Part shown: in pieces, positions 1 through 5,542 of the stretch
Layout of the letters: each line of letters opens with the position of its first letter
Numbering within the stretch: the first letter of the stretch is position 1
Assembly (NCBI GenBank): GCA_903854795.1
Contig: CAINXF010000197.1
Location: 1 to 7,090 of the forward strand
DNA from: Candidatus Kerfeldbacteria bacterium
GTDB lineage: Bacteria > Patescibacteriota > Patescibacteriia > SBBC01
DNA: 7,090 nt
Reading direction: 5' to 3'
Made by a program: the position numbers and the translations under genes
The notes under the pieces: model-generated
What the model was told of the DNA's origin: nothing
The model's input: the letters and a program-made list of their open reading frames with translations, nothing else
Database searches by the model: none

Positions 1-342
1 AATAACTTCGGTCTGTTTCGCTCTCGCACGCACACGCGAACGATGCTGCGGAGACTTCTGCGTTGCAGTACGCCGCATGCACGCATCATCGCCGAGTGTC
101 GCAATCCCTACAAGTCTCTCGATGCCTCACATTTGCGCTACAATCGGCGCAGTCTGCAACGCGGAAGAATGTTCGGACAAATCAGAATTCGCGTCAGGTT
201 CAGGGAATATACCGACCCATGGTTCGATTATCTGTTCGTGTCGCCCGATGAGATGCGCACCCTCGCTGCCGGTACTGGATGGCGTGTCACGCGAGTATTC
301 GGACATGGCGCCCTATATTGCGCTATACTGGAAAAGGAATGA
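1..342 (+). CDS. C-terminal part of a probable class I SAM-dependent methyltransferase (5' end outside window)
   Basis: The reading frame is open from base 1, so the 113 visible residues are the tail of a longer protein and the ATG at 43 is internal. The visible part matches, from memory of the family, the end of small SAM-dependent methyltransferases common in Patescibacteria: an arginine-rich helix, the segment RIIAECRNPY, GRMFGQIRIRVRF, PWFDYLFVSPDEM, and a final GTGWRV strand before the stop. The late TGW-type strand-turn and a PWFDYL-like aromatic segment fit the last beta strands of the Rossmann methyltransferase fold. The SAM-binding GxG motif would lie upstream, so substrate and catalysis cannot be judged. 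The stop TGA (340-342) overlaps the metG start in an ATGA junction, implying one transcript and translational coupling. The family call is moderate; the coding call is strong. Confidence 0.68.
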   Translation, partial: NNFGLFRSRTHTRTMLRRLLRCSTPHARIIAECRNPYKSLDASHLRYNRRSLQRGRMFGQIRIRVRFREYTDPWFDYLFVSPDEMRTLAAGTGWRVTRVFGHGALYCAILEKE

Positions 343-1784
343 AGAAACACTTTTCACTGACGACCACGCTTCCGTACGTCAACGCCGCACCGCACATCGG
401 GTTCGCCTTGGAGATCGTGCAGGCGGACGTCATCGCGCGGTTCCAGCGGCAGCGCGGGTTCGACGTGTTCTTCAACACCGGTACGGACGAGCACGGCGTG
501 AAGATCTACCGGAAGGCAATTGAGGAGAAGAAGGAGCCTCAGTCCTACGTCGACGAACACGCGGCGAAGTTCGACGAGCTGAAGAAGTCGCTGAACCTGA
601 GCTACGACAGTTTCATTCGGACGACGGATCCGCACCACGTGAAGGCCGCACAGGAGTTCTGGATGCGATGCAACGATGCGGGCGACATCTACAAGAAATT
701 CTATAAGGTGAAATACTGTAGCGGGTGCGAACTCGAAAAGACCGAGTCGGAGCTCGTCGATGGGAAATGCCCGATCCATCCGAACTTGGCTATCGAACTC
801 ATCGAAGAGGAGAACTACTTCTTCAAGTTCTCGAAGTACCAGCAGCCATTGCTCGATCTGTACGAGAAGCGGCCGGATTTCGTCGTTCCTGATTTCCGCC
901 TCAATGAGATAAGGTCATTCGTCGCGCAGGGCCTGGATGATTTCAGTATATCGCGGTTGAAAAGTAAGATGCCGTGGGGCGTGCCGGTGCCGGGTGACGA
1001 GACGCATGTCATGTACGTGTGGTTCGATGCGCTCGTGAATTACCTCTCGTGCCTCGGCTGGCCGGACAAGAAGTACGCGTCGTGGTGGCCGTCAGTGCAG
1101 TTCGCCGGCAAGGACAACCTCCGCCAGCAGTCGGCCATGTGGCAAGCGATGTTGCTGTCGGCAAAGATCGAACCGTCGCGGCAGATTGTGATCCATGGGT
1201 TCATCACCTCGGACGGCGCGAAGATGAGCAAGTCGCTCGGCAACGTAGTCGATCCGTTCGTGTTGGTGAACAAATACGGTGCCGATGCGCTCCGGTACTT
1301 CCTATTGCGTCACGTGCATCCGTTCGAGGACAGTGACTTCACGCTCGAGCGGTTCAACGCAGCTTACACGGCCGACCTGGCGAACGGTCTCGGCAACCTC
1401 GTGTCGCGGACGACGAACATGCTCGAGAAATACGCGGAAGGAAAGTTCACGAGGAACGAGACCATCGGCGACGTCGAGCGCGGTCCGGTCAACGTGGCGA
1501 TCGCATCGTATCGGTACGACGAGGCGCTGAAGCACCTCTGGCAGTTGATCGACGATTCGAACGCGCTCATCGACGTGAAGGCACCATGGAAGATGGCGAA
1601 AGAGGGAAACAAGGAATTACCGCCGTTGCTCGACGAGCTCGCGAACCGCGTGCTGGACATCGCGACGTTGTTGGAACCCTTCATGCCTAGCTCATCGGAA
1701 AAGATCATTGCCGCGTTCAAGACGCCCGTGAAGAAGATTGAGCCGTTGTTTCCGAGGATAGCACCTGACGATCGAACGCCATGA
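339..1784 (+). CDS. metG: Methionyl-tRNA synthetase, short form
   Basis: Class I aminoacyl-tRNA synthetase that charges tRNA-Met with methionine using ATP in the cytoplasm. The catalytic Rossmann domain opens with TTTLPYVNAAPHIGF, where the HIGH-type motif reads HIGF at residues 19-22. GTDEHG at 48-53 is the usual MetRS signature. A zinc knuckle follows, with Cys127, Cys130, Cys144 and His147. The WFDAL..YL segment and KMSKS at 295-299 complete the active site, and the C-terminal helical anticodon-binding domain ends near residue 475. At 481 aa it lacks the C-terminal tRNA-binding domain of E. coli-type MetRS (about 677 aa). I chose the ATG at 339, not the in-frame ATG at 279: the family begins a few residues before the TTTLPYVN strand, GGA lies just upstream (330-332, 336-338), and 339 overlaps the upstream stop as ATGA. 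TATACT at 324-329 could be an extra -10 box, but no matching -35 is visible. The stop also overlaps the next start. Confidence 0.97.
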   Translation: MKKHFSLTTTLPYVNAAPHIGFALEIVQADVIARFQRQRGFDVFFNTGTDEHGVKIYRKAIEEKKEPQSYVDEHAAKFDELKKSLNLSYDSFIRTTDPHHVKAAQEFWMRCNDAGDIYKKFYKVKYCSGCELEKTESELVDGKCPIHPNLAIELIEEENYFFKFSKYQQPLLDLYEKRPDFVVPDFRLNEIRSFVAQGLDDFSISRLKSKMPWGVPVPGDETHVMYVWFDALVNYLSCLGWPDKKYASWWPSVQFAGKDNLRQQSAMWQAMLLSAKIEPSRQIVIHGFITSDGAKMSKSLGNVVDPFVLVNKYGADALRYFLLRHVHPFEDSDFTLERFNAAYTADLANGLGNLVSRTTNMLEKYAEGKFTRNETIGDVERGPVNVAIASYRYDEALKHLWQLIDDSNALIDVKAPWKMAKEGNKELPPLLDELANRVLDIATLLEPFMPSSSEKIIAAFKTPVKKIEPLFPRIAPDDRTP

Positions 1785-2560
1785 ATGTGCCGTTCCGGGC
1801 ACAACCAAAGCGGTTGTTTCTTGTTTGTTTTTTCGGCATTATCGCAGCCAGTGCTTTTGTCGTATTAATCGTACAATTAGGCAAGACTTCCGGATCGAGT
1901 GAGGTGATCGTGTATTTCGGCGCATTTTTTGCCGCAGGATTTTTCGCGTGGTATCACGCGCAGCAGTTACGGAAGTACAAAATCTTTTTGAAAGCGTACC
2001 TGTCCGATCGGAAGTGGACGCTCGTTGCCGAACCATTCGATGCTCGTAACGATCCGGCGCACCTGTACCCGCATGGCGGGTTGGTGGAACGTTATGAGAC
2101 GCTACAACCAGATTTTGTGGCGGAGCTCACGAACGGGACGCATCGTCAGACGTCCATGATCAGGACCGTACGGTATAGCATGGGGAAGTCCCATGGTTCG
2201 TTCCAGCTCGTGGTCATGCAGACGTCGCTCAACGGAACGGTATCTGGTTGGTTGAGGTTACATCCAAAGAAGAGTCGGTTCATCGCATGGACGAACGGAA
2301 TAAAGTTAGAAAGTGGGGAATTAAACGAACTAGTACGTCTGCAGGCTGAGCCGGAAAAGTTGGCATACGAAGTGTTCGCTCCCGACGTCATGCAGTGGTA
2401 TCTCGAGCAGTCGTTGAAGCCGTGGATCCACGTCGAAGGAAATACGCTGTCGTTGGTGCTTGAGGGCTGGCCGCAGTCACCTGCGCTTGATACGCTGTTC
2501 TCGCAACTTCAGCAGATGACACATTTCGTGGAAACGAGCGGTGCGCTCGATAAGGGCTAG
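1781..2560 (+). CDS. Two-pass membrane protein of unknown function, possibly DUF3137-like
   Basis: This 259-aa protein is not securely recognised. A short basic N-terminus (RAQPKR) is followed by two hydrophobic segments at about residues 11-33 and 40-59. A basic turn (QQLRKYK) leads into a soluble, presumably cytoplasmic domain of about 195 residues. Near the end, the pattern KLAYEVFAPDVMQWYLEQS followed by a predicted strand LSLVLEG resembles the C-terminal part of DUF3137 proteins, where an F-V-x-x-D-x segment precedes a helix and a strand. That is a resemblance from memory, not a search result. The start overlaps the metG stop as ATGA and has no Shine-Dalgarno nearby, so translation probably depends on ribosomes finishing metG. 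The first 200 bases are visibly AT-richer than metG, which suits membrane segments. No catalytic motif is visible, and nothing links it to tRNA charging except the shared transcript. Confidence 0.85.
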   Translation: MNVPFRAQPKRLFLVCFFGIIAASAFVVLIVQLGKTSGSSEVIVYFGAFFAAGFFAWYHAQQLRKYKIFLKAYLSDRKWTLVAEPFDARNDPAHLYPHGGLVERYETLQPDFVAELTNGTHRQTSMIRTVRYSMGKSHGSFQLVVMQTSLNGTVSGWLRLHPKKSRFIAWTNGIKLESGELNELVRLQAEPEKLAYEVFAPDVMQWYLEQSLKPWIHVEGNTLSLVLEGWPQSPALDTLFSQLQQMTHFVETSGALDKG

Positions 2561-2574
2561 TTTTCCGAATTTCT

Positions 2575-2605
2575 TTGAATTCATATGAAATTTTCATCAT
2601 ATAAT
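2575..2605 (+). promoter_or_regulatory. Promoter for the cvpA-family gene, with a short leader
   Basis: A perfect TATAAT -10 box lies at 2600-2605 and a TTGAAT -35 box at 2575-2580, separated by a longish 19 bases. The surrounding 56-base gap is strongly AT-rich compared with the neighbouring genes. Transcription would begin near 2612, only about five bases before the ATG at 2617. No Shine-Dalgarno precedes that ATG, so the mRNA is probably nearly leaderless. A dyad with arms ATGAAA (2585-2590) and TTTCAT (2592-2597) occupies the spacer. Confidence 0.55.
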
Positions 2606-2616
2606 TTGAAAGCGCT

Positions 2617-3147
2617 ATGACCCTCCTCGACGTTATCCTTATTGTCATCCTCGGTGGATTCGTGTTCTACGGATTCAAGAATGGGCTCATCCAGATGCTC
2701 GGATCGCTCGTCGGTCTCGTGCTCGGTGTGTTCCTCGCGAGCCGTTGGTACGAACCGTTCTCGAGCTGGCTCGCGTCCTCGTTCCATTGGAACATCCTCA
2801 TCGCCAGGTTGGTGGGGTTCGGATTGCTGTTGACGCTCCTGAACCGCGCGATCGGCATCGCGTTCTGGATGGTGTACAAGATCTTCAACATCCTGAAGAT
2901 CATCCCAGGCGTCGGCGCGATCAACCATCTGGGTGGCGCGATCGTCGGGTTCGTCGAAGGGTTGTTGACGATCGGTATCACGCTGTACCTCGCGACGAAG
3001 TTCAATGTGAGCCCCGCGTGGACGAACACGTTGAAAGGATCGGCATTGTTGCCGTTTTTCACTGGTGTCGCGCAACTCGTCGTACCCCTTCTGCCGGGTG
3101 CGTTGAAGTCGGCACAGTCCGTACTCACGATGCCAGCGGTTCTGTAG
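2617..3147 (+). CDS. CvpA-family membrane protein
   Basis: This 176-aa protein fits the CvpA (colicin V production) family in length and layout, with four hydrophobic segments at about residues 3-20, 22-44, 62-88 and 105-128. It also has the typical opening: an acidic residue in the first helix (Asp5) followed by a GFKNGLIQ turn between helices one and two. The GVGAINHLGGAIVGFVEG stretch before the last helix matches the glycine-rich segment of the family. CvpA proteins sit in the inner membrane. Their role is poorly defined: E. coli CvpA is needed for colicin V production and affects envelope homeostasis. The gene has its own promoter, apart from the upstream operon, and a terminator-like hairpin directly after its stop, so it may be a single-gene transcript. 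No Shine-Dalgarno precedes the ATG. The family call is good; the exact function is unknown. Confidence 0.88.
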   Translation: MTLLDVILIVILGGFVFYGFKNGLIQMLGSLVGLVLGVFLASRWYEPFSSWLASSFHWNILIARLVGFGLLLTLLNRAIGIAFWMVYKIFNILKIIPGVGAINHLGGAIVGFVEGLLTIGITLYLATKFNVSPAWTNTLKGSALLPFFTGVAQLVVPLLPGALKSAQSVLTMPAVL

Positions 3148-3148
3148 T

Positions 3149-3190
3149 TCGGCGAGACAACCTACGGTTTTCTCGTCCGATGCCACTTTT
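3149..3190 (+). terminator. Candidate intrinsic terminator after the cvpA-family gene
   Basis: Immediately after the stop, TCGGCGAG (3149-3156) can pair with CTCGTCCGA (3172-3180), giving eight pairs with one bulged base and a 15-base loop. TTTT follows at 3187-3190, then CCCTT. The T-run is short and six bases from the stem, so this is a weak-to-moderate terminator call. Confidence 0.35.
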
Positions 3191-3201
3191 CCCTTATTGG
3201 T

Positions 3202-3277
3202 GTCAATCCTTGCGGCTCAGCTAGGGTCCCGTCCCCGCTTAGCGGGGCCACCCTGATCTTCTCCGCTACGGATTGAC
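3202..3277. repeat. Nested 76-base imperfect palindrome upstream of tatD
   Basis: Four sets of arms nest around one centre. GTCAATCC (3202-3209) pairs with GGATTGAC (3270-3277), GCGG (3212-3215) with CCGC (3263-3266), AGGGT (3223-3227) with ACCCT (3250-3254), and CCCCGC (3233-3238) with GCGGGG (3242-3247) around a TTA loop. The outer right arm ends 11 bases before the tatD ATG. It could be a REP/MITE-like repeat, a cruciform-forming site, or a folded leader that regulates tatD. The core resembles the hairpin at 4227-4245 on the other side of tatD. Confidence 0.7.
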
Positions 3278-3288
3278 GGAATAACATT

Positions 3289-4131
3289 ATGAAATACATC
3301 GACAGTCACGCCCACGTAAATTTCAAAGCATTTGAAAAAGACTGGATCGAGGTCCAGCAGCGGACCGTCGCCGCTGATGTCGGGACGATCAACGTCGGGA
3401 CGCAACTCGAGACGAGCGCGCGCGCGATCCATCTCGCCGAGATATTCAGAGGTAAGCCGGTATGGGCCGCGGTCGGCCAGCATCCGATCCATGCGGTCCG
3501 TCACCCGTTTGAACCAGACGCGTTCCGCGACCTCGCGGAGAAGGACGGCGTCGTCGCGATCGGCGAGGTCGGGCTCGATTACTTCAGGCTCGGTGCCGAT
3601 TTCGACGACCCCGACGAGGGTGGCATCGGCGAGCACAAGGATTTGGAACCCGACGAGATCAAGGACAAGCAGGCGAACCTTTTCGAGGAGTTCACCACAT
3701 TGAGTCGCGATGTGCGAAAGCCGCTCATCTTGCACATGCGGGATGAGGCAGGGAAGTACGATGCGTACGACGACGTGCTTGCGATACTGAATAACATCGG
3801 ATCGGGCGTTGGCGTGGCGCATTGTTTCGGCGGTGATTGGGACCACGCGCAGAAATTCCTCGAGCTCGGCTTTTACATCGGCGTGACCGGCATCGTGACG
3901 TTCCCGAAATCGGACGTGCTCGCCGAGGTCGTAAAAAACACTCCGCTTGAGCGACTGTTGATCGAGACGGATTCACCGTACCTCACACCCGTGCCGCACC
4001 GTGGCACACGCAACGAGCCGCTGTACACTGAGTTCGTCGGTCGCAAGGTCGCGGAGTTGAAGGGGATTACCACTGACGAAGTGTTCAAAAAGACTACAGA
4101 AAACGCACTGAGACTATTTGGATTAGCTTAA
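3289..4131 (+). CDS. TatD-family metal-dependent hydrolase (putative deoxyribonuclease)
   Basis: This 280-aa TIM-barrel hydrolase of the TatD family is predicted to be a cytoplasmic nuclease acting on DNA ends; E. coli TatD is a 3'-5' exonuclease. Expected metal ligands are present in order: His7 and His9 (SHAH), Glu93 in IGEVGLDYF, His149 in LILHMRDE, His178 in AHCFGG, and Asp228 in IETDSPYLTP. Between GLDYF and KQANLFEEF is an acidic insertion of about 30 residues (roughly 100-130), longer than in E. coli-type TatD. A loop of this kind is familiar from Patescibacteria sequences, as is the DAYDDVLAIL helix after the catalytic His149. Upstream is a weak CGGA Shine-Dalgarno (3277-3280) eight bases from the ATG, and no convincing promoter. 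Palindromic elements flank the gene on both sides. The family call is firm; the substrate is not proven. Confidence 0.95.
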   Translation: MKYIDSHAHVNFKAFEKDWIEVQQRTVAADVGTINVGTQLETSARAIHLAEIFRGKPVWAAVGQHPIHAVRHPFEPDAFRDLAEKDGVVAIGEVGLDYFRLGADFDDPDEGGIGEHKDLEPDEIKDKQANLFEEFTTLSRDVRKPLILHMRDEAGKYDAYDDVLAILNNIGSGVGVAHCFGGDWDHAQKFLELGFYIGVTGIVTFPKSDVLAEVVKNTPLERLLIETDSPYLTPVPHRGTRNEPLYTEFVGRKVAELKGITTDEVFKKTTENALRLFGLA

Positions 4132-4146
4132 CCACCGTTAAGGCTA
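4124..4146 (+). terminator. Hairpin over the tatD stop codon
   Basis: TAGCTTAAC (4124-4132) pairs with GTTAAGGCTA (4137-4146) with one bulged G and a four-base loop, so the stem includes the TAA stop. Only TTT follows (4152-4154), so it is a weak terminator by itself, but a 22-base palindrome follows nine bases later. Together they probably stop + strand transcription before the convergent - strand gene. Confidence 0.35.
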
Positions 4147-4154
4147 GTGCATTT

Positions 4155-4273
4155 CCCCTCCTCAATTGAGGAGGGGTGTCCAGACGCGCAAGCGGTCGGG
4201 ACGGGGTGGTAAGACCCCTCTCCGTCGCCCCGCTTGTAGCGGGGCTTCCTCCTCTCCCCTTGAAAAGGAGAGG
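4155..4273. repeat. MITE/REP-like block of consecutive hairpins
   Basis: The block starts with a perfect 22-base palindrome (4155-4176, arms CCCCTCCTCAA and TTGAGGAGGGG). Next are GACGG (4200-4204) paired with CCGTC (4222-4226) around GGGG and CCCC, then GCCCCGC (4227-4233) paired with GCGGGGC (4239-4245) around TTGTA. It ends with CCTCTCC (4251-4257) paired with GGAGAGG (4267-4273). The first and last hairpins are similar in the same orientation, each ending in a GGAG-GGTG-like word. No ORF of its own is convincing. The organisation (TCCCC ends, internal GGGGTGGT and ACCCC) resembles non-coding interspersed repeats I recall from several bacterial groups, including CPR. Copy number would decide this. 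Confidence 0.6.
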
Positions 4274-4285
4274 TGTATAGCAGAA

Positions 4286-4315
4286 CGCGCGAGCCGTGAA
4301 TCTATGGCTCGCGCG
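4286..4315 (-). terminator. GC-rich terminator-like hairpin after the 197-aa gene
   Basis: CGCGCGAGCC (4286-4295) and GGCTCGCGCG (4306-4315) form a perfect ten-base stem with a ten-base loop. Read on the - strand, downstream of the 197-aa gene, the stem is followed by TTCTG, a poor T-tract, so termination may rely on stem strength. Two smaller hairpins lie between the gene's stop and this one: AGTGCG (4355-4360) with CGCACT (4368-4373), and CCCTC (4331-4335) with GAGGG (4340-4344). It shares the word AACGCGCGAGC (4284-4294) with the hairpin after the 96-aa gene. Confidence 0.6.
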
Positions 4316-4371
4316 GTGCATGGATCATGTCCCTCGTTCGAGGGATGTGCTACGAGTGCGCGTACGTCGCA

Positions 4372-4965
4372 CTAGTGCTGCAGCTGCGTACTGCGCGCGG
4401 CGCCCTCCCTCCGGTACTGCGCGATGGCGCGGCCGTCCTCCTCGACCTGGTAGAGACGCCAATCGACCGCCTTGAGCTTGTCCGCGAGCGCGGGGTCCTT
4501 CGGGAACATGTCCCGTGCGATCGTGGTGAGGTCGAAGACCTCGTTGTCGGGGCAGCACTTTACGGCAACGGCGATTCCGCTCTTCCGGTGGTGCGGTCCG
4601 AACCTGGTCGGACTGACCTTCATCGTCGGCGTGCGGTACCCGTGCGTGGACTTGAGGAGCCGGAGCGCCTCGTGCATGGCGGCGGCGGGGAATCCCGACG
4701 AGTGGTGGAGCGCCTTGCAGATCATCCTGCGGGTGACCTCGGTGGGACGCTTCGTGGCGTGATAGTCCAGGTGCGTCCTGGCGAGTTCGATGGTGAACCT
4801 CGGGAAGCCCGCGAAGAGGACCTCCGCAACATCTGCGAGGGTCTTGTTCCAGTCTGCCACACGCTCCATGCGCGACCTGACGATCGTGACGTCGTCCGTC
4901 GTGATCACTCCGTCGTCGCACATCGCGCCGAGAACAGTGTCGAAAACCACCGACTGATCGTCCAT
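4372..4965 (-). CDS. Hypothetical protein, 197 aa, unrecognised
   Basis: I do not recognise this protein. It is soluble-looking, with no signal peptide or membrane segment. Residues 1-70 look helical and carry VLGAMCDDGVIT (11-22) and DVAEVLFAGF (45-54). The rest is basic to mixed, with a TRFGPHHRKSG segment (about 120-130), a Cys-Cys pair soon after, and a C-terminal half rich in charged residues. The reality of the gene rests on a clean start: GGAGG (4974-4978) sits eight bases before the ATG, while competing frames across the same DNA are arginine/glycine-rich shadows without such a site. It is convergent with tatD and read in the same direction as the 96-aa gene, and a GC-rich hairpin follows its stop. 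Its N-terminal pattern weakly matches that of the 96-aa protein. No function can be assigned. Confidence 0.8.
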   Translation of the reverse strand: MDDQSVVFDTVLGAMCDDGVITTDDVTIVRSRMERVADWNKTLADVAEVLFAGFPRFTIELARTHLDYHATKRPTEVTRRMICKALHHSSGFPAAAMHEALRLLKSTHGYRTPTMKVSPTRFGPHHRKSGIAVAVKCCPDNEVFDLTTIARDMFPKDPALADKLKAVDWRLYQVEEDGRAIAQYRREGAARSTQLQH

Positions 4966-5191
4966 CCGTGCTACCTCCGTGTACGTTGGGAATCGATGGC
5001 ACTACGATCGCGGTACTGCGTTGGGAAACGACCTGGTCCTCCCCAGGGTGGCGTAGAAAAGCTGGTGAGCACATTCGTAGCTGAACGAGCTCAATGCATG
5101 GGCACATGAAACTACCCGCGCATTGGATATCAGCATACTGACCAAAAATGCGGTATCCGTCAATTCGACGGACGGTTCCGCGGATGTCAAA
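4966..5191 (-). other. Spacer and probable untranslated leader of the 197-aa gene
   Basis: No convincing gene lies here. On the - strand it holds, in order, a TTGACG (5158-5163) and a TATGCT (5132-5137) separated by 20 bases, a poor promoter candidate. It then holds the words TTTCTACGC (5051-5059) and TCGTTTCCC (5023-5031), with a small CCTGG/CCAGG hairpin (5044-5048 and 5032-5036) between them, and finally the GGAGG ribosome-binding site. TTGACA at 5185-5190 directly abuts the terminator stem of the 96-aa gene and could be a -35 box, with TCGAAT 16 bases on as a -10. The true promoter is undecided. Both 9-base words recur in the leader of the 96-aa gene. Confidence 0.4.
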
Positions 5192-5250
5192 ACGCGCGAG
5201 CCCCCATGTGGGAAGAAGCTCGCGCGTCGGTGTCCTGTCCGCATCAGGAC
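5192..5250 (-). terminator. Tandem hairpins after the 96-aa gene, the second terminator-like
   Basis: On the - strand, just after the TGA stop, a six-base stem (5245-5250 with 5232-5237) comes first. The main hairpin follows, pairing 5218-5227 with 5192-5201 in a perfect ten-base stem (ACGCGCGAGC and GCTCGCGCGT), with a small inner CCC/GGG stem in its loop. The - strand then reads TTTTGAC, a modest T-tract. This is a better intrinsic terminator than the one after the 197-aa gene and is built on the same core word. Confidence 0.7.
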
Positions 5251-5251
5251 G

Positions 5252-5542
5252 TCATCCTCCGTTCGTCGGCGCCGTACCGTCATCATCGTACGCGATGTAT
5301 TCGATGTTCACGTGTTGCAGGGCGAACTCCCGCGCCTCGGGCGTGCACCAGTTGAAGATCGCTGCGACGAGGACCTCGTGTGTGTACACATCGTGGTGGT
5401 GGTGCGTACCGTCGCCGAAGCTCTCCGCGAGGTTTTCAATACCTCGTGCGCAGTCTTCGGCCTGCGCTTCCGTGATGAGGTCGCGGTCGCGCATTGGCTT
5501 GAGCACTCGGTGGATCTCTCTGACCCGTGTTTTGACGTCCAT
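5252..5542 (-). CDS. Small hypothetical protein, 96 aa, His-rich
   Basis: I do not recognise this protein. It is acidic and soluble-looking and predicted to be mostly helical. Residues 1-41 form one or two amphipathic helices (RVREIHRVLKPM, then ITEAQAEDCARGIENLAES). A histidine cluster HHHH at 47-50 with His55 nearby is followed by another helix (EVLVAAIFNW, then PEAREFALQHV), and the tail is acidic. Histidines at 47-50, 55 and 77 with Cys31 and Cys66 could bind metal, but no known motif is recognised. AAGGAG (5554-5559) lies 11 bases before the ATG, and a strong promoter with a leader of about 124 bases is upstream. The gene is divergent from rmuC and is followed by the same kind of hairpin as the 197-aa gene, whose N-terminus it faintly resembles. 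Coding confidence is good; function is unknown. Confidence 0.8.
   Translation of the reverse strand: MDVKTRVREIHRVLKPMRDRDLITEAQAEDCARGIENLAESFGDGTHHHHDVYTHEVLVAAIFNWCTPEAREFALQHVNIEYIAYDDDGTAPTNGG

Noticed and set aside
279..338. N-terminal extension of metG from the upstream ATG at 279
   Set aside because: The extra 20 residues are unlike MetRS N-termini and overlap the methyltransferase codons. The ATG at 339 forms an ATGA junction.
2581..3186. 201-codon - strand frame opposite the cvpA-family gene
   Set aside because: It is dominated by Arg, Glu, Asp and Gln with no recognisable pattern, and is antisense to a clear four-helix membrane protein.
4155..4315. CRISPR array
   Set aside because: The hairpins are not identical direct repeats and there are no regular spacers.
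4325..5109. Two long overlapping frames (260 codons each), one on each strand, across the 197-aa gene
   Set aside because: Both are arginine-, glycine- and valine-rich without natural domain patterns, run through hairpins and the leader, and lack a Shine-Dalgarno. The 197-aa frame has GGAGG at good spacing and a more natural composition.
5158..5163. TTGACG as a firm -35 for the 197-aa gene
   Set aside because: The only nearby -10-like hexamer, TATGCT, is 20 bases away with no extended -10, so it is recorded only as a candidate within the leader.
5002..5286. 94-codon - strand frame between the two small genes
   Set aside because: It begins inside the 96-aa gene and crosses the terminator hairpin, with an arginine-rich start and no ribosome-binding site of its own.
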